NCBI GenBank assembly: GCA_955652795.1
Contig: CATPBQ010000028.1
Location: 1-6,804 of the forward strand
Source: an uncultured Steroidobacteraceae bacterium
Lineage (GTDB): Bacteria; Pseudomonadota; Gammaproteobacteria; Steroidobacterales; Steroidobacteraceae
DNA length: 6,804 bases
Direction: 5' to 3'
Shown here: one piece after another, positions 1 through 5,988 of the stretch
Layout: every line of letters begins with the position of its first letter
Position numbering within the stretch: the first letter of the stretch is position 1
The notes under the pieces: model-generated
The model's input: only the letters and a program-made list of their open reading frames with translations
What the model was told of the DNA's origin: nothing
The model's database searches: none
Made by a program: the position numbers and the translations under genes

Positions 1-453
1 ACCCCGGTGGAGGCGCGCGCGGAGCCGCGGCCCGGGAAATGGCTGGCGAAATCCGCGCTATATGATCCGCTGATCGAGCGGGCGGCCCGCTCGGCCGCGG
101 TGCGTCCAGAACTGGTACGGGCGGTAATCGTGGTGGAGTCGGCATTCAACCCGCGCGCGGTATCGAAGCGTGGCGCGCAGGGGTTGATGCAACTTCTGCC
201 CGCGACGGCGCGGCGCTACGGGGTGTCCGACGCATTCGATCCCGAGCAGAACATAACGGCGGGCGCGCACTACCTGCGCGATCTGATGGCGCGATTCGGC
301 AATGATCTCGAGTTGACGCTGGCGGCCTATAACGCCGGTGAGGATGCGGTCGAGCGCTACGGCCGGAGCATTCCGCCGTTCTCCGAAACGCGCCACTACG
401 TCCCCAACGTGATGCGCGTCTACCAGGCGCTGCTTGCTCAGCAGCGTAGCTGA
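1..453 (+). CDS. SLT-type lytic transglycosylase, 5' end probably outside the window
   Basis: Predicted periplasmic murein hydrolase that cleaves the MurNAc-GlcNAc bond, leaving a 1,6-anhydro product. The frame is open from base 1. The first in-frame start in view is a GTG at 7, giving 148 aa. Numbered from there, the Slt70-like domain fills about residues 20-145. The catalytic Glu is E44 in VVESAFNP, followed by GAQGLMQLLPATA (56-68), the NITAGAHYL helix (82-90) and AAYNAGE (106-112), which are the usual signature blocks of the family. The N-terminus from the GTG carries no signal peptide, and only six bases lie upstream of it, so the true start with its export signal is probably further left. 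It lies about 140-150 bases before a secretion/pilus-like operon. By inference it may make room in peptidoglycan for that envelope-spanning machine, but it could be an unrelated housekeeping hydrolase. The family call is very secure; the start is not. Confidence 0.9.
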   Translation, partial: TPVEARAEPRPGKWLAKSALYDPLIERAARSAAVRPELVRAVIVVESAFNPRAVSKRGAQGLMQLLPATARRYGVSDAFDPEQNITAGAHYLRDLMARFGNDLELTLAAYNAGEDAVERYGRSIPPFSETRHYVPNVMRVYQALLAQQRS

Positions 454-455
454 GC
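436..455. other. Inverted repeat (7-bp stem, 6-nt loop) across the transglycosylase stop codon
   Basis: GCTCAGC (436-442) and GCTGAGC (449-455) are perfect reverse complements around a 6-nt loop. The TGA stop (451-453) lies inside the right arm. No run of T follows (the next bases are TACTGTAATC), so it is at best a weak or Rho-assisted 3' end and not a classic intrinsic terminator. The stem is seen directly; any function is inferred. Confidence 0.4.
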
Positions 456-603
456 TACTGTAATCACCTACCGCCCGCTTACGTGCTTCCCCTCCACTAG
501 CTAGAGCGCCCGCCCACTGTCTAGCGCGGTCGTCTTTGCCCACCATGGGGGAAACAAGACCACACAGCTAACGCGCCTTCTGGCGCGGACGGTGGCACCC
601 ACG
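454..603. other. Only intergenic gap of the window; likely holds the 5' leader or promoter of the secretion operon
   Basis: This is the only non-coding stretch of any length here, so if the gspG operon has its own promoter it should be in it. I could not find a convincing -35/-10 pair. TGTAAT at 459-464 resembles a -10 box but has no matching -35 at a normal distance. The gap holds all three CTAG tetramers of the window (497, 501, 521), an 8-codon ATG reading frame at 545-571, and a perfect hairpin at 572-587 just before gspG. The bases just upstream of the hairpin (548-571) are richer in A than the surrounding genes. Confidence 0.5.
572..587 (+). promoter_or_regulatory. Perfect GC hairpin just upstream of gspG
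   Basis: CGCGCC (572-577), loop TTCT (578-581) and GGCGCG (582-587) form a fully paired 6-bp G/C stem. It ends 4 bases before a possible GTG start at 592 and 16 bases before the preferred ATG at 604. In mRNA it could limit ribosome access to the GTG, or mark a leader structure or protein-binding palindrome. No T tract follows, so it is not a standard terminator. The structure is seen directly; the regulatory role is inference. Confidence 0.4.
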
Positions 604-1047
604 ATGTACAAGATGTACGACCCTGCCCATTATCGGAAATATCGCGCCCGCGGCTTCACCCTGCTGGAGCTGTTGGTCGTGATGGTGATCATCGGCCTGT
701 TGGCCGGCTTCGTCGCGCCGCGCTACTTCGCTCAGGTGGGTAAGTCGCGTGTCAAGGCAGCCCGCGCGCAGATCGATGCGCTCGACAAGGCGCTCGAGCA
801 GTATCGGCTCGACATCGGCCGGCTGCCGAGCACCGAAGAGGGGCTGGCGGCGCTGCAGATCGCTCCGCAGGGAGTCATCAACTGGGAGGGACCGTACCTC
901 AAGAAGGACGTGCCGCTGGATCCCTGGGGTCACCCGTACGTGTACGCGCAGCCCGGTACGCACCAGAACGATTTCGATCTTCTCTCCTACGGCCGCGACG
1001 GTCAGCCGGGCGGCACGGGAGAGGACGCGGATCTGACGAATTGGTGA
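604..1047 (+). CDS. gspG: Type II secretion major pseudopilin GspG-like
   Basis: Major pseudopilin that polymerises into the periplasmic pseudopilus. The prepilin signal is a 17-residue basic leader ending R-A-R-G, cut before F18. The mature protein starts FTLLELLVVMVIIGLL, with the conserved Glu at mature position 5, followed by a hydrophobic helix to about residue 37. The C-terminus has the GspG hallmarks: LDPWGHPYVY near the middle and DLLSYGRDGQPGGTGEDADLTNW-like ending, the region that forms the calcium-binding loop in this family. The mature length is about 130 aa, normal for GspG. I chose ATG 604 because GGTGG at 591-595 sits 8 bases upstream. GTG 592 (151 aa) and ATG 613 are alternatives, and the GTG would put its ribosome site inside the hairpin at 572-587. 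The leader has four tyrosines (residues 2, 5, 10, 13), unusual for such a short peptide. The gene lies 6 bases before gspF. No prepilin peptidase is in view. Confidence 0.93.
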   Translation: MYKMYDPAHYRKYRARGFTLLELLVVMVIIGLLAGFVAPRYFAQVGKSRVKAARAQIDALDKALEQYRLDIGRLPSTEEGLAALQIAPQGVINWEGPYLKKDVPLDPWGHPYVYAQPGTHQNDFDLLSYGRDGQPGGTGEDADLTNW

Positions 1048-1053
1048 GCTGCC

Positions 1054-2238
1054 ATGGAGTTTCGCATCAAGGCCCTCGACACCTCCTCCAGCGTCATCTC
1101 CTGCGTAGTGGATGCGGTGGACGAGGCGGACGCGCACCGTCAGCTCGTTCTGAGGAACCTCAGGGTCATCTCGCTGGAACCCATGCGCAGATTGCGGCGC
1201 CTGTTCCAGGCGCCACAATTGCAGCTCGCGGTGTTCAGCCAGCAGCTGGTGTCGCTCCTCGATGCGGGGCTCGCCCTCGTCGAGGCGCTCGAGGCGCTGG
1301 CGCAGAAGGAGTCGAACACGGCGACCAAGCGCATACTCGACCGGATCCTCGCACGCCTGTACGAGGGTCAGACGCTGGCGGCGGCGGTCGCAGAGCATCC
1401 GGCCACCTTTCCGGACCTGTATGTCGCTTCGGTGCGGGCGAGCGAGCGCACTGGTGCGCTACGCGAGGCGCTGACGCGCTACATCGCCTACCAGCAGCAG
1501 GCGGACGGCTTGCGCAAGACCCTGGTCAATGCCTGCATCTATCCCGCCGTACTGCTGGTGGCAGGCCTGCTCGTGACGCTGTTTCTCATGGGCTATGTGG
1601 TTCCGCGCTTCAGCTCGATTTACGAGGACGTCGGCACCGACCTGCCGTTCGCCTCCCGACTGCTGCTGCAATGGGGTCAGCTCATCGATGCGCATGCCGG
1701 GTTGGTCGTCGTGACCGCGCTCGCCGCATTGGTGGGGGCGATATACGGTGTGCAGCGACCGGCGGTGCGCACGGCGGTCGGCGAGTGGGTGGCCCGCATT
1801 CCCGCTATCGGGCGCCAGTTGCATGTCTATCAGCTCGCACGCCTGTATCGGACCGTGGGAATGCTGGTGCGCGGCGGGATACCCGCGGTACCGGCGCTGC
1901 GCATGTCGGGCGGGGTCGTGCTCGCCGCCTCGCGCGCCGCCTACGCCGCCGCGACCCGCGCAGTGAGCGAGGGGCAATCGCTCGCGGAAGCCATGGAACG
2001 CAACGGCCTGACGACGCCGGTGGCGGCACGCATGCTGCGTGTCGGCGAGCGCAGCGGCAACATGGGCGAGATGATGGAGCGCATCGCGGATTTCTGCGAT
2101 GAAGAGCTGGCGCGCTGGGTGGCGGTGATGACGCGTCTGATTGAGCCGGTGCTCATGATCGTGATCGGATTGATCATCGGGGTGATCGTCGTGCTCATGT
2201 ACTTTCCGATCTTCCAGCTCGCCGGGAGCATCCGATGA
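1054..2238 (+). CDS. gspF: Type II secretion inner-membrane platform protein GspF
   Basis: Polytopic inner-membrane protein on which the ATPase acts to add or extract pseudopilin subunits (PilC/GspF family). At 394 aa it has the normal family length. It has two T2SF domains: the first around residues 58-182 (opening LAVFSQQLVSLLDAGLALVEAL), the second around 260-385 (opening LARLYRTVGMLVRGGIPAV). Three membrane segments are visible at about 159-183, 214-231 and 364-386, and it ends with the family's typical hydrophobic EPVLMIVIGLIIG...PIFQLAGSI tail. Residues 1-50 match the short GspF N-terminal beta region (FRIKALD). The start ATG has GGTGAG at 1043-1048, which overlaps the gspG stop, so translation is probably coupled to gspG. 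The 3' end overlaps gspE by ATGA. Nothing is missing or broken. The only real alternative is a type IV pilus PilC, but the adjoining GspG favours GspF. Confidence 0.95.
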   Translation: MEFRIKALDTSSSVISCVVDAVDEADAHRQLVLRNLRVISLEPMRRLRRLFQAPQLQLAVFSQQLVSLLDAGLALVEALEALAQKESNTATKRILDRILARLYEGQTLAAAVAEHPATFPDLYVASVRASERTGALREALTRYIAYQQQADGLRKTLVNACIYPAVLLVAGLLVTLFLMGYVVPRFSSIYEDVGTDLPFASRLLLQWGQLIDAHAGLVVVTALAALVGAIYGVQRPAVRTAVGEWVARIPAIGRQLHVYQLARLYRTVGMLVRGGIPAVPALRMSGGVVLAASRAAYAAATRAVSEGQSLAEAMERNGLTTPVAARMLRVGERSGNMGEMMERIADFCDEELARWVAVMTRLIEPVLMIVIGLIIGVIVVLMYFPIFQLAGSIR

Positions 2239-3959
2239 ACGCGGCGGTTGACCGGCTGCTCGAGCGGTCCGCGCCGGCGCCGGCGCCGGCGGCGGCAGCC
2301 GTGGTGATTGATGAGCCTTCGATCGCGCGCGCCATGCACGAGGCGCAGCAGGCGAACCGCCCGGTCCTCGAGGTGTTGGCGGAGGGCTGCGGACTGGCCG
2401 GCGATCGCTATGCCCAGGCACTCGCCAGCGCGTTCGACTACCGCTTCATCTCCAGCGGCGAGCTCGCGCACCTCGAGCCGGATTTCTCCGTACTGCCTCC
2501 CGCGGATGCCACCCGTCGCCACTGCGTCGTGGTGCACGAGGGCGAGCGGCTGCTGGCGATCTTTACCGATCCGTTCGATCAGGCGTTGCGCGGCTGGCTG
2601 GAGCTGCGTCTCAGCGCGCCCATCGAATGGGCGCTGGCGGCCCGTGAGGAGCTGAGCAACCTGATCGCACGCCGCGCCGAGGCGCTGCGGGCCATCGATA
2701 CGGTGTTGCCCGAGACCGAGGAGGACAGCAAGGGCGAGGAGGGGGTCGACAACCTCTCCTACGTCAGAATCAGCGAGGACACCAGCCCGGTGGTGCGCCT
2801 GGTGCACTCCACCGTGTACGACGCGTTGCGTGCCGGCGCCAGCGACATTCACCTCGAGTCGATCGCGAGCGGGCTCGTGGTGCGCTATCGCCTGGATGGT
2901 GTGCTGGCGAGCATTGCGACCGTACGGGGCGTCGAGATCGCCGAGCAGATCATTTCGCGTATCAAGGTCATGTCGGAGCTGGACATTGCCGAGCGGCGTG
3001 TTCCCCAGGACGGCAGATTCAAGATCGCCATAAACGGGCGCCCGATCGACTTCCGCGTGTCGATCATTCCGAGCATCTTCGGCGAAGACGCGGTGCTGCG
3101 TATCCTCGACAAGCAGGCGCTCACCAAGATGAGCGGCCTGCGCCTGGATGTGCTGGGTTTCGAGTGGAGCATCATCGAGCAGTTGCGCCGTCTGAGCGCG
3201 CTGCCTTACGGCATGCTGTTGGTCACAGGTCCCACCGGTAGTGGCAAGACCACCACCCTGTATGCGGCGATCTCCGAGACCCAGACCGGACGCGACAAGA
3301 TCATCACCATCGAAGACCCGGTCGAGTACCAGTTGCCGGGGGTGCTGCAGATACCGGTAAACGAGAAGAAAGGGTTGACCTTCGCACGCGGGCTGCGCTC
3401 GATCCTCAGGCACGATCCGGACAAGATCATGGTGGGCGAGATCCGCGATCCGGAGACGGCGCAGATCGCCATCCAGTCGGCGCTCACCGGTCACCTGGTG
3501 TTCACCACGGTGCATGCCAACAACGTCTTCGACGTGGTCAGCCGCTTCGTACACATGGGGGTGGATTCGCATGGTTTCGTGTCGGCGCTGTCGGCGGTGA
3601 TGGCGCAGCGCCTGGTGCGCATCGTGTGCGAGCAATGTTCCGAGGCCTACATGCCCTCGCGCGAGCTGCTCGAGGAATCGCATGTTCCGATCGTGACCAG
3701 CGCCTCGTACAAGTTCCGCAAGGGGCGCGGTTGCGGGCATTGTCGCGGCACCGGTTATCACGGCCGCAAGGCCGTCGGGGAGTTGATGGTACTGAACGAC
3801 GAGATACGCGAGGCGATCGTCGGCCGCGTGCCGGTCCGCCAGCTGAAGGAGCTGGCGCGGCAGGCCGGAGTGCGGCTGATCCGTACCGCGGCGCTCGATC
3901 TGGTGCGGCGTGGACAGACGACCGTCGAGGAGGTGAATCGTGTCACCATTATGGCGTGA
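2235..3959 (+). CDS. gspE: Type II secretion/pilus assembly ATPase GspE
   Basis: Cytoplasmic hexameric ATPase that powers pseudopilus assembly through GspF. The protein has 574 aa. The N-terminal domain (about 25-150) looks like the GspE/PilB N1/MshEN region and is followed by an acidic linker (159-170, PETEEDSKGEEG). The catalytic half carries ASDIHLE (202-208), RRVPQDGRF (254-262), Walker A GPTGSGKTT (332-340), Asp box ITIEDPVEY (357-365), Walker B IMVGEIRD (398-405) and His box LTGHLVFTTVHAN (417-429). The zinc tetracysteine is complete: C465-x2-C468 and C500-x2-C503. The His box reads TTVHANN instead of the STLHTN seen in textbook GspE, suggesting a divergent subfamily. GGGAG (2224-2228) precedes the ATG by 6 bases, and the gene starts within gspF (ATGA). 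An Ala-Pro repeat (residues 13-18) precedes the folded part. A PilB or MshE ortholog is the alternative; the enzyme class is certain. Confidence 0.95.
   Translation: MNAAVDRLLERSAPAPAPAAAAVVIDEPSIARAMHEAQQANRPVLEVLAEGCGLAGDRYAQALASAFDYRFISSGELAHLEPDFSVLPPADATRRHCVVVHEGERLLAIFTDPFDQALRGWLELRLSAPIEWALAAREELSNLIARRAEALRAIDTVLPETEEDSKGEEGVDNLSYVRISEDTSPVVRLVHSTVYDALRAGASDIHLESIASGLVVRYRLDGVLASIATVRGVEIAEQIISRIKVMSELDIAERRVPQDGRFKIAINGRPIDFRVSIIPSIFGEDAVLRILDKQALTKMSGLRLDVLGFEWSIIEQLRRLSALPYGMLLVTGPTGSGKTTTLYAAISETQTGRDKIITIEDPVEYQLPGVLQIPVNEKKGLTFARGLRSILRHDPDKIMVGEIRDPETAQIAIQSALTGHLVFTTVHANNVFDVVSRFVHMGVDSHGFVSALSAVMAQRLVRIVCEQCSEAYMPSRELLEESHVPIVTSASYKFRKGRGCGHCRGTGYHGRKAVGELMVLNDEIREAIVGRVPVRQLKELARQAGVRLIRTAALDLVRRGQTTVEEVNRVTIMA
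2271..2288 (+). repeat. Three perfect tandem copies of GCGCCG in the gspE N-terminus
   Basis: The hexamer GCGCCG is repeated exactly three times and encodes Ala-Pro-Ala-Pro-Ala-Pro (residues 13-18), running on into four Ala codons. It lies in a presumed flexible tail before the first folded domain. Gain or loss of a unit would keep the frame, so length variation between strains is possible but phase switching is not. Confidence 0.6.
3927..3936 (+). promoter_or_regulatory. Strong ribosome binding site for the PilM/GspL-like gene, inside the gspE coding end
   Basis: GAGGAGGTGA is close to the full anti-Shine-Dalgarno complement. Its GGAGG core ends 6 bases before the GTG at 3940. It is the best ribosome site in the window and fixes that gene's start, even though it lies inside the last codons of gspE and produces a 20-bp overlap. 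Confidence 0.7.
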
Positions 3960-4770
3960 CGAGGTCGGAGCGTACCTCTCTCCGCACCGCCTGTGCCTGG
4001 TGCGCATGAAGCGCGGCGCCAAGCCGACCCACGTCGCCGAGCACGAGCTGCGCTTCGAGGGCGCCAAGACCGATTCCTGGGCTGCAGCGCTCGAGGCCTT
4101 CGCGAGCATGCTTGCCCAGCCACCCTGGGGTGGCGCACGCACGCGGGTCGTGATCGCCGATCACTGGGCGCGCTACGCGATCGTGCCCTGGGCCGCGGCG
4201 CTCAATTCGGCGCAGGAGCGGCTCGCACACGGACGGCAGCTCCTGACCAGCCTCTACGGGGAAGCCCTGGCCGGCTGGGACCTGCGCATCTCGGAAGCGC
4301 CCCCGCAGGCGACGCGGGTGGTGTGTGCCGTCCCCGCAGAGCTGCTGGCCGGCGTGCGCGCCGCCTGCGCCGCGCACGGCAGCACGCTGCTTTCCCTGCA
4401 ACCGCAACTGGTGGCCGCTTACGAAGCGTGGCGGGACTGTCTGCCGCAGGCGAACGCCTGGTTCGTGAGCGTCGAACAGGGTTCGCTCGCGGCCGCGCGG
4501 CTCGGCCGGCACGGATGGGACCGTGTTCACGGCGTGCGTATCGGCTCGGACTGGATGCGCGAGCTCAAGCGCCTGCAGACCTTTGGTCGGCTCGCCAGCA
4601 ACAGCCCGCAGGAGGGTCAGGTGTACGTGGACGCTCCGCACGCCTGGCGTGAGGTCGCAGCGGGGACGGCCCATGCGGCGGACGCCAGCGGATTGCAATG
4701 GCTCGAGGAGCTTCAGGGGCCGATGACGACTCTGCAGCGTCTCGGCAGGACCCGGCGGTTGGCGGCATGA
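3940..4770 (+). CDS. Soluble PilM/GspL-cytoplasmic-domain-like protein (family not firmly recognised)
   Basis: A 276-aa protein without signal peptide or membrane segment, so presumed cytoplasmic. I do not recognise a named family with certainty. The position between the ATPase and a PilN-like gene is where PilM, MshI or the N-terminal half of GspL belongs. The sequence is consistent with a degenerate actin-like fold: short beta strands at about 9-22 (VGAYLSPHRLCLVRM) and 69-84 (RVVIADHWARYAIVPW), an alpha-rich part ending in a YG pair (106-107), then TRVVCAVPAELLAGV (125-139), a central LQPQLVAAYEAWR (153-165) and a further strand pair WFVSVEQGSLAAARL (174-188). No clear nucleotide-binding phosphate loop is visible, unlike true PilM. 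The inferred role is to join the PilN/PilO-like complex to GspE in the cytoplasm. GTG 3940 is supported by a strong ribosome site. It overlaps gspE by 20 bases and the next gene by ATGA. Confidence 0.72.
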   Translation: MSPLWRDEVGAYLSPHRLCLVRMKRGAKPTHVAEHELRFEGAKTDSWAAALEAFASMLAQPPWGGARTRVVIADHWARYAIVPWAAALNSAQERLAHGRQLLTSLYGEALAGWDLRISEAPPQATRVVCAVPAELLAGVRAACAAHGSTLLSLQPQLVAAYEAWRDCLPQANAWFVSVEQGSLAAARLGRHGWDRVHGVRIGSDWMRELKRLQTFGRLASNSPQEGQVYVDAPHAWREVAAGTAHAADASGLQWLEELQGPMTTLQRLGRTRRLAA

Positions 4771-5294
4771 GCGCCCCGGCCGTCACGGTAGACTTCGCCA
4801 ATCGGCGCTCACGGGTGACGCTCGCCGGCGCCGTGCTGCTGCTGCTGGGCGTGAGCGCGGCGGCGGCCGCCTGCCTCGAATACCGGCTGATCGAGACGCG
4901 CCGCGCCGGTCTTGATTTGAAGCTGCAAGCGGCCGAGCGCCACGGACGTCACGATCCGGCCCTGGACCTGCGCGCTGCCGGACTGACCGAAGAAGCCGGC
5001 CGCGTGGTGGCGGAGCTCGGCACGCCGTGGACTAAGCTCCTGACGGAGCTCGAGGCCGCGAGCCGCGACTCCGGCCAGATCGCGCTTCTTTCGATCGAAC
5101 CGGATCATGCCAAGCACAACGTGCACATCACCGCCGAGTCGCGCGACCTGCCGCTGGCGCTCGCCTACGTGCAGCGACTGCAGACGAGCTCGCTCCTGCG
5201 CTACCCGATGCTGGACAGTCATGAGGTGAAAACCGATGACGCACAGCGACCGGTGCGCTTTGCGATGACCGCCGAGTGGAGGGAACTGCCGTGA
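4767..5294 (+). CDS. PilN-like (GspL periplasmic-type) inner-membrane assembly protein
   Basis: A 175-aa bitopic inner-membrane protein of the alignment complex. The short cytoplasmic tail MSAPAVTVDFANRR could play the part of the PilN N-terminal peptide that binds PilM. One membrane helix spans about 17-36, followed by a charged helical stretch (37-83). A ferredoxin-like domain of PilN/GspL type runs over about 86-172, starting TPWTKLLTELEAAS and including IALLSIEPDHAKHNVHITAES and RPVRFAMTAEWRE. ATG 4767 is chosen because it gives the 4-bp ATGA overlap with the preceding gene and a normal short tail. The frame is open further left to another possible start at 4698, which would add 23 residues of shifted upstream coding. 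Paired with the soluble preceding protein it looks like GspL split in two, as in PilM plus PilN. It probably forms a heterodimer with the PilO-like neighbour. Confidence 0.8.
   Translation: MSAPAVTVDFANRRSRVTLAGAVLLLLGVSAAAAACLEYRLIETRRAGLDLKLQAAERHGRHDPALDLRAAGLTEEAGRVVAELGTPWTKLLTELEAASRDSGQIALLSIEPDHAKHNVHITAESRDLPLALAYVQRLQTSSLLRYPMLDSHEVKTDDAQRPVRFAMTAEWRELP
5278..5282 (+). promoter_or_regulatory. Ribosome binding site deciding the PilO-like start
   Basis: GGAGG lies 8 bases before GTG 5291, whose GTGA overlaps the preceding TGA stop. This favours 5291 over the in-frame GTG at 5276, which would place the site inside its own gene. Confidence 0.6.
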
Positions 5295-5983
5295 GACTCG
5301 AGGAGCAGCGGCAGTCGCACGCAGCGGTGCCAGCCACGGTGCAAGCGCCAGCCGCGCTGGCGCCGGTTACTGCGCCGGTGCTGGCGGGCGCAGACGCCAT
5401 GCGTGCTGCGGTGGCGACTCTGCCGGGGCGTACCTCGGCGCTGGCGCGGGCGCAAGCTGCCGCGAGCCAGCTCGTTCCGCAGCTGCAGTACCAGATCGCG
5501 CGTCTGGGCGCTGCCGGCCAGGCCGGACTCACCGCACTGGTCGCCGCGCTGGTCGTTGCCGTGAGCACACTCCTTCCGGCCCATCACGCCCTGCAGGCGC
5601 TGAGCGCGGAGCTCGCGCGCGCGCAGCACCCCTCCGCCGCGGCGAGTGCCGATCAGGCGATACCCCACCTGGTCGCCTCGTTCCCGACGCGGGCGCAGAT
5701 ACCGGCGGTGATCGGGCAGGTCGTGACCCAGGCGAAGGCGGCGGGCGTGTCGCTTGACGTCGGACGCTACGTGTATACCCCCGCAAGGTCCGGCGCGATC
5801 GCCCGCTATGACCTGGAGTTCCCCGTCAAGGCCAGCTATCCGGACATTCGCAGCTTCATCAATCGCACCCTGAGCGCGGTGCCGGCCGCCGCCCTCAACA
5901 AACTGCACGTCGAACGCAAGGCGGTGGGGGATCAGGTGGTGAATGCCAACATTGGTTTCGTGGTGTTCGTACGCAGCGAGTAA
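5291..5983 (+). CDS. PilO-like (GspM-type) inner-membrane protein with a long N-terminal extension
   Basis: A 230-aa bitopic protein. The C-terminal part (about 125-228) is PilO-like: FPTRAQIPAVIGQVVTQAKAAGVSL, GRYVYTP, then YDLEFPVKASYPDIRSFINRTL and a final strand NANIGFVVFVRS, the ferredoxin-like fold that pairs with PilN. One membrane helix is at about 79-97, followed by a short helical linker (100-112). The oddity is the N-terminus. PilO and GspM normally have only a short cytoplasmic tail, but here about 78 residues precede the membrane, the first 60 rich in Ala, Pro, Val and Gln. A basic LQYQIARLG segment (65-73) close to the membrane looks like the usual start of such proteins. GTG 5291 was chosen for its ribosome site and GTGA overlap. 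A start near the membrane helix would remove the extension, but I see no good ribosome site there. It most likely completes the inner-membrane alignment complex. Confidence 0.78.
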   Translation: MRLEEQRQSHAAVPATVQAPAALAPVTAPVLAGADAMRAAVATLPGRTSALARAQAAASQLVPQLQYQIARLGAAGQAGLTALVAALVVAVSTLLPAHHALQALSAELARAQHPSAAASADQAIPHLVASFPTRAQIPAVIGQVVTQAKAAGVSLDVGRYVYTPARSGAIARYDLEFPVKASYPDIRSFINRTLSAVPAAALNKLHVERKAVGDQVVNANIGFVVFVRSE

Positions 5984-5988
5984 CGACC

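Noticed and set aside
436..455. Intrinsic terminator after the transglycosylase
   Set aside because: The stem is perfect but there is no T tract behind it, so it is listed only as an inverted repeat.
434..464. Possible promoter: TTGCTC as -35 with TACTGT or TGTAAT as -10
   Set aside because: TTGCTC/TACTGT has acceptable spacing but only about three matches in each box. TGTAAT is a better -10 but lacks a -35 at the right distance.
568..1398. 276-codon minus-strand frame opposite gspG and the start of gspF
   Set aside because: No family features, low-complexity Arg/Gln/His composition, and full overlap with clear genes.
1041..2102. 353-codon plus-strand frame offset within gspF
   Set aside because: It overlaps gspF in another frame and is rich in Arg, Gly and Ala without domain signals. 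GspF matches its family over its full length.
2271..2300. Phase-variable simple repeat in gspE
   Set aside because: Only three hexamer units, a multiple of three, so slippage cannot switch the frame.
1941..4142. 733-codon open frame on the minus strand opposite gspF/gspE
   Set aside because: It lies opposite a complete, motif-rich gspE. Its translation is full of His, Arg and Gln with no recognisable domain, the normal result of antisense reading in GC-rich genes.
3949..4698. Minus-strand frame opposite the PilM/GspL-like gene
   Set aside because: The plus-strand frame has a strong ribosome site, fits the operon chain and shows plausible alternation of strands and helices; the opposite frame has neither.
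4698..4766. Upstream start giving a 198-aa PilN-like protein
   Set aside because: The extra 23 residues come from reading the end of the previous gene in a shifted frame and fit no PilN tail. ATG 4767 gives the normal ATGA overlap.
5219..5908. Minus-strand frame opposite the PilO-like gene
   Set aside because: It is a composition artefact; the plus-strand product matches the PilO pattern.
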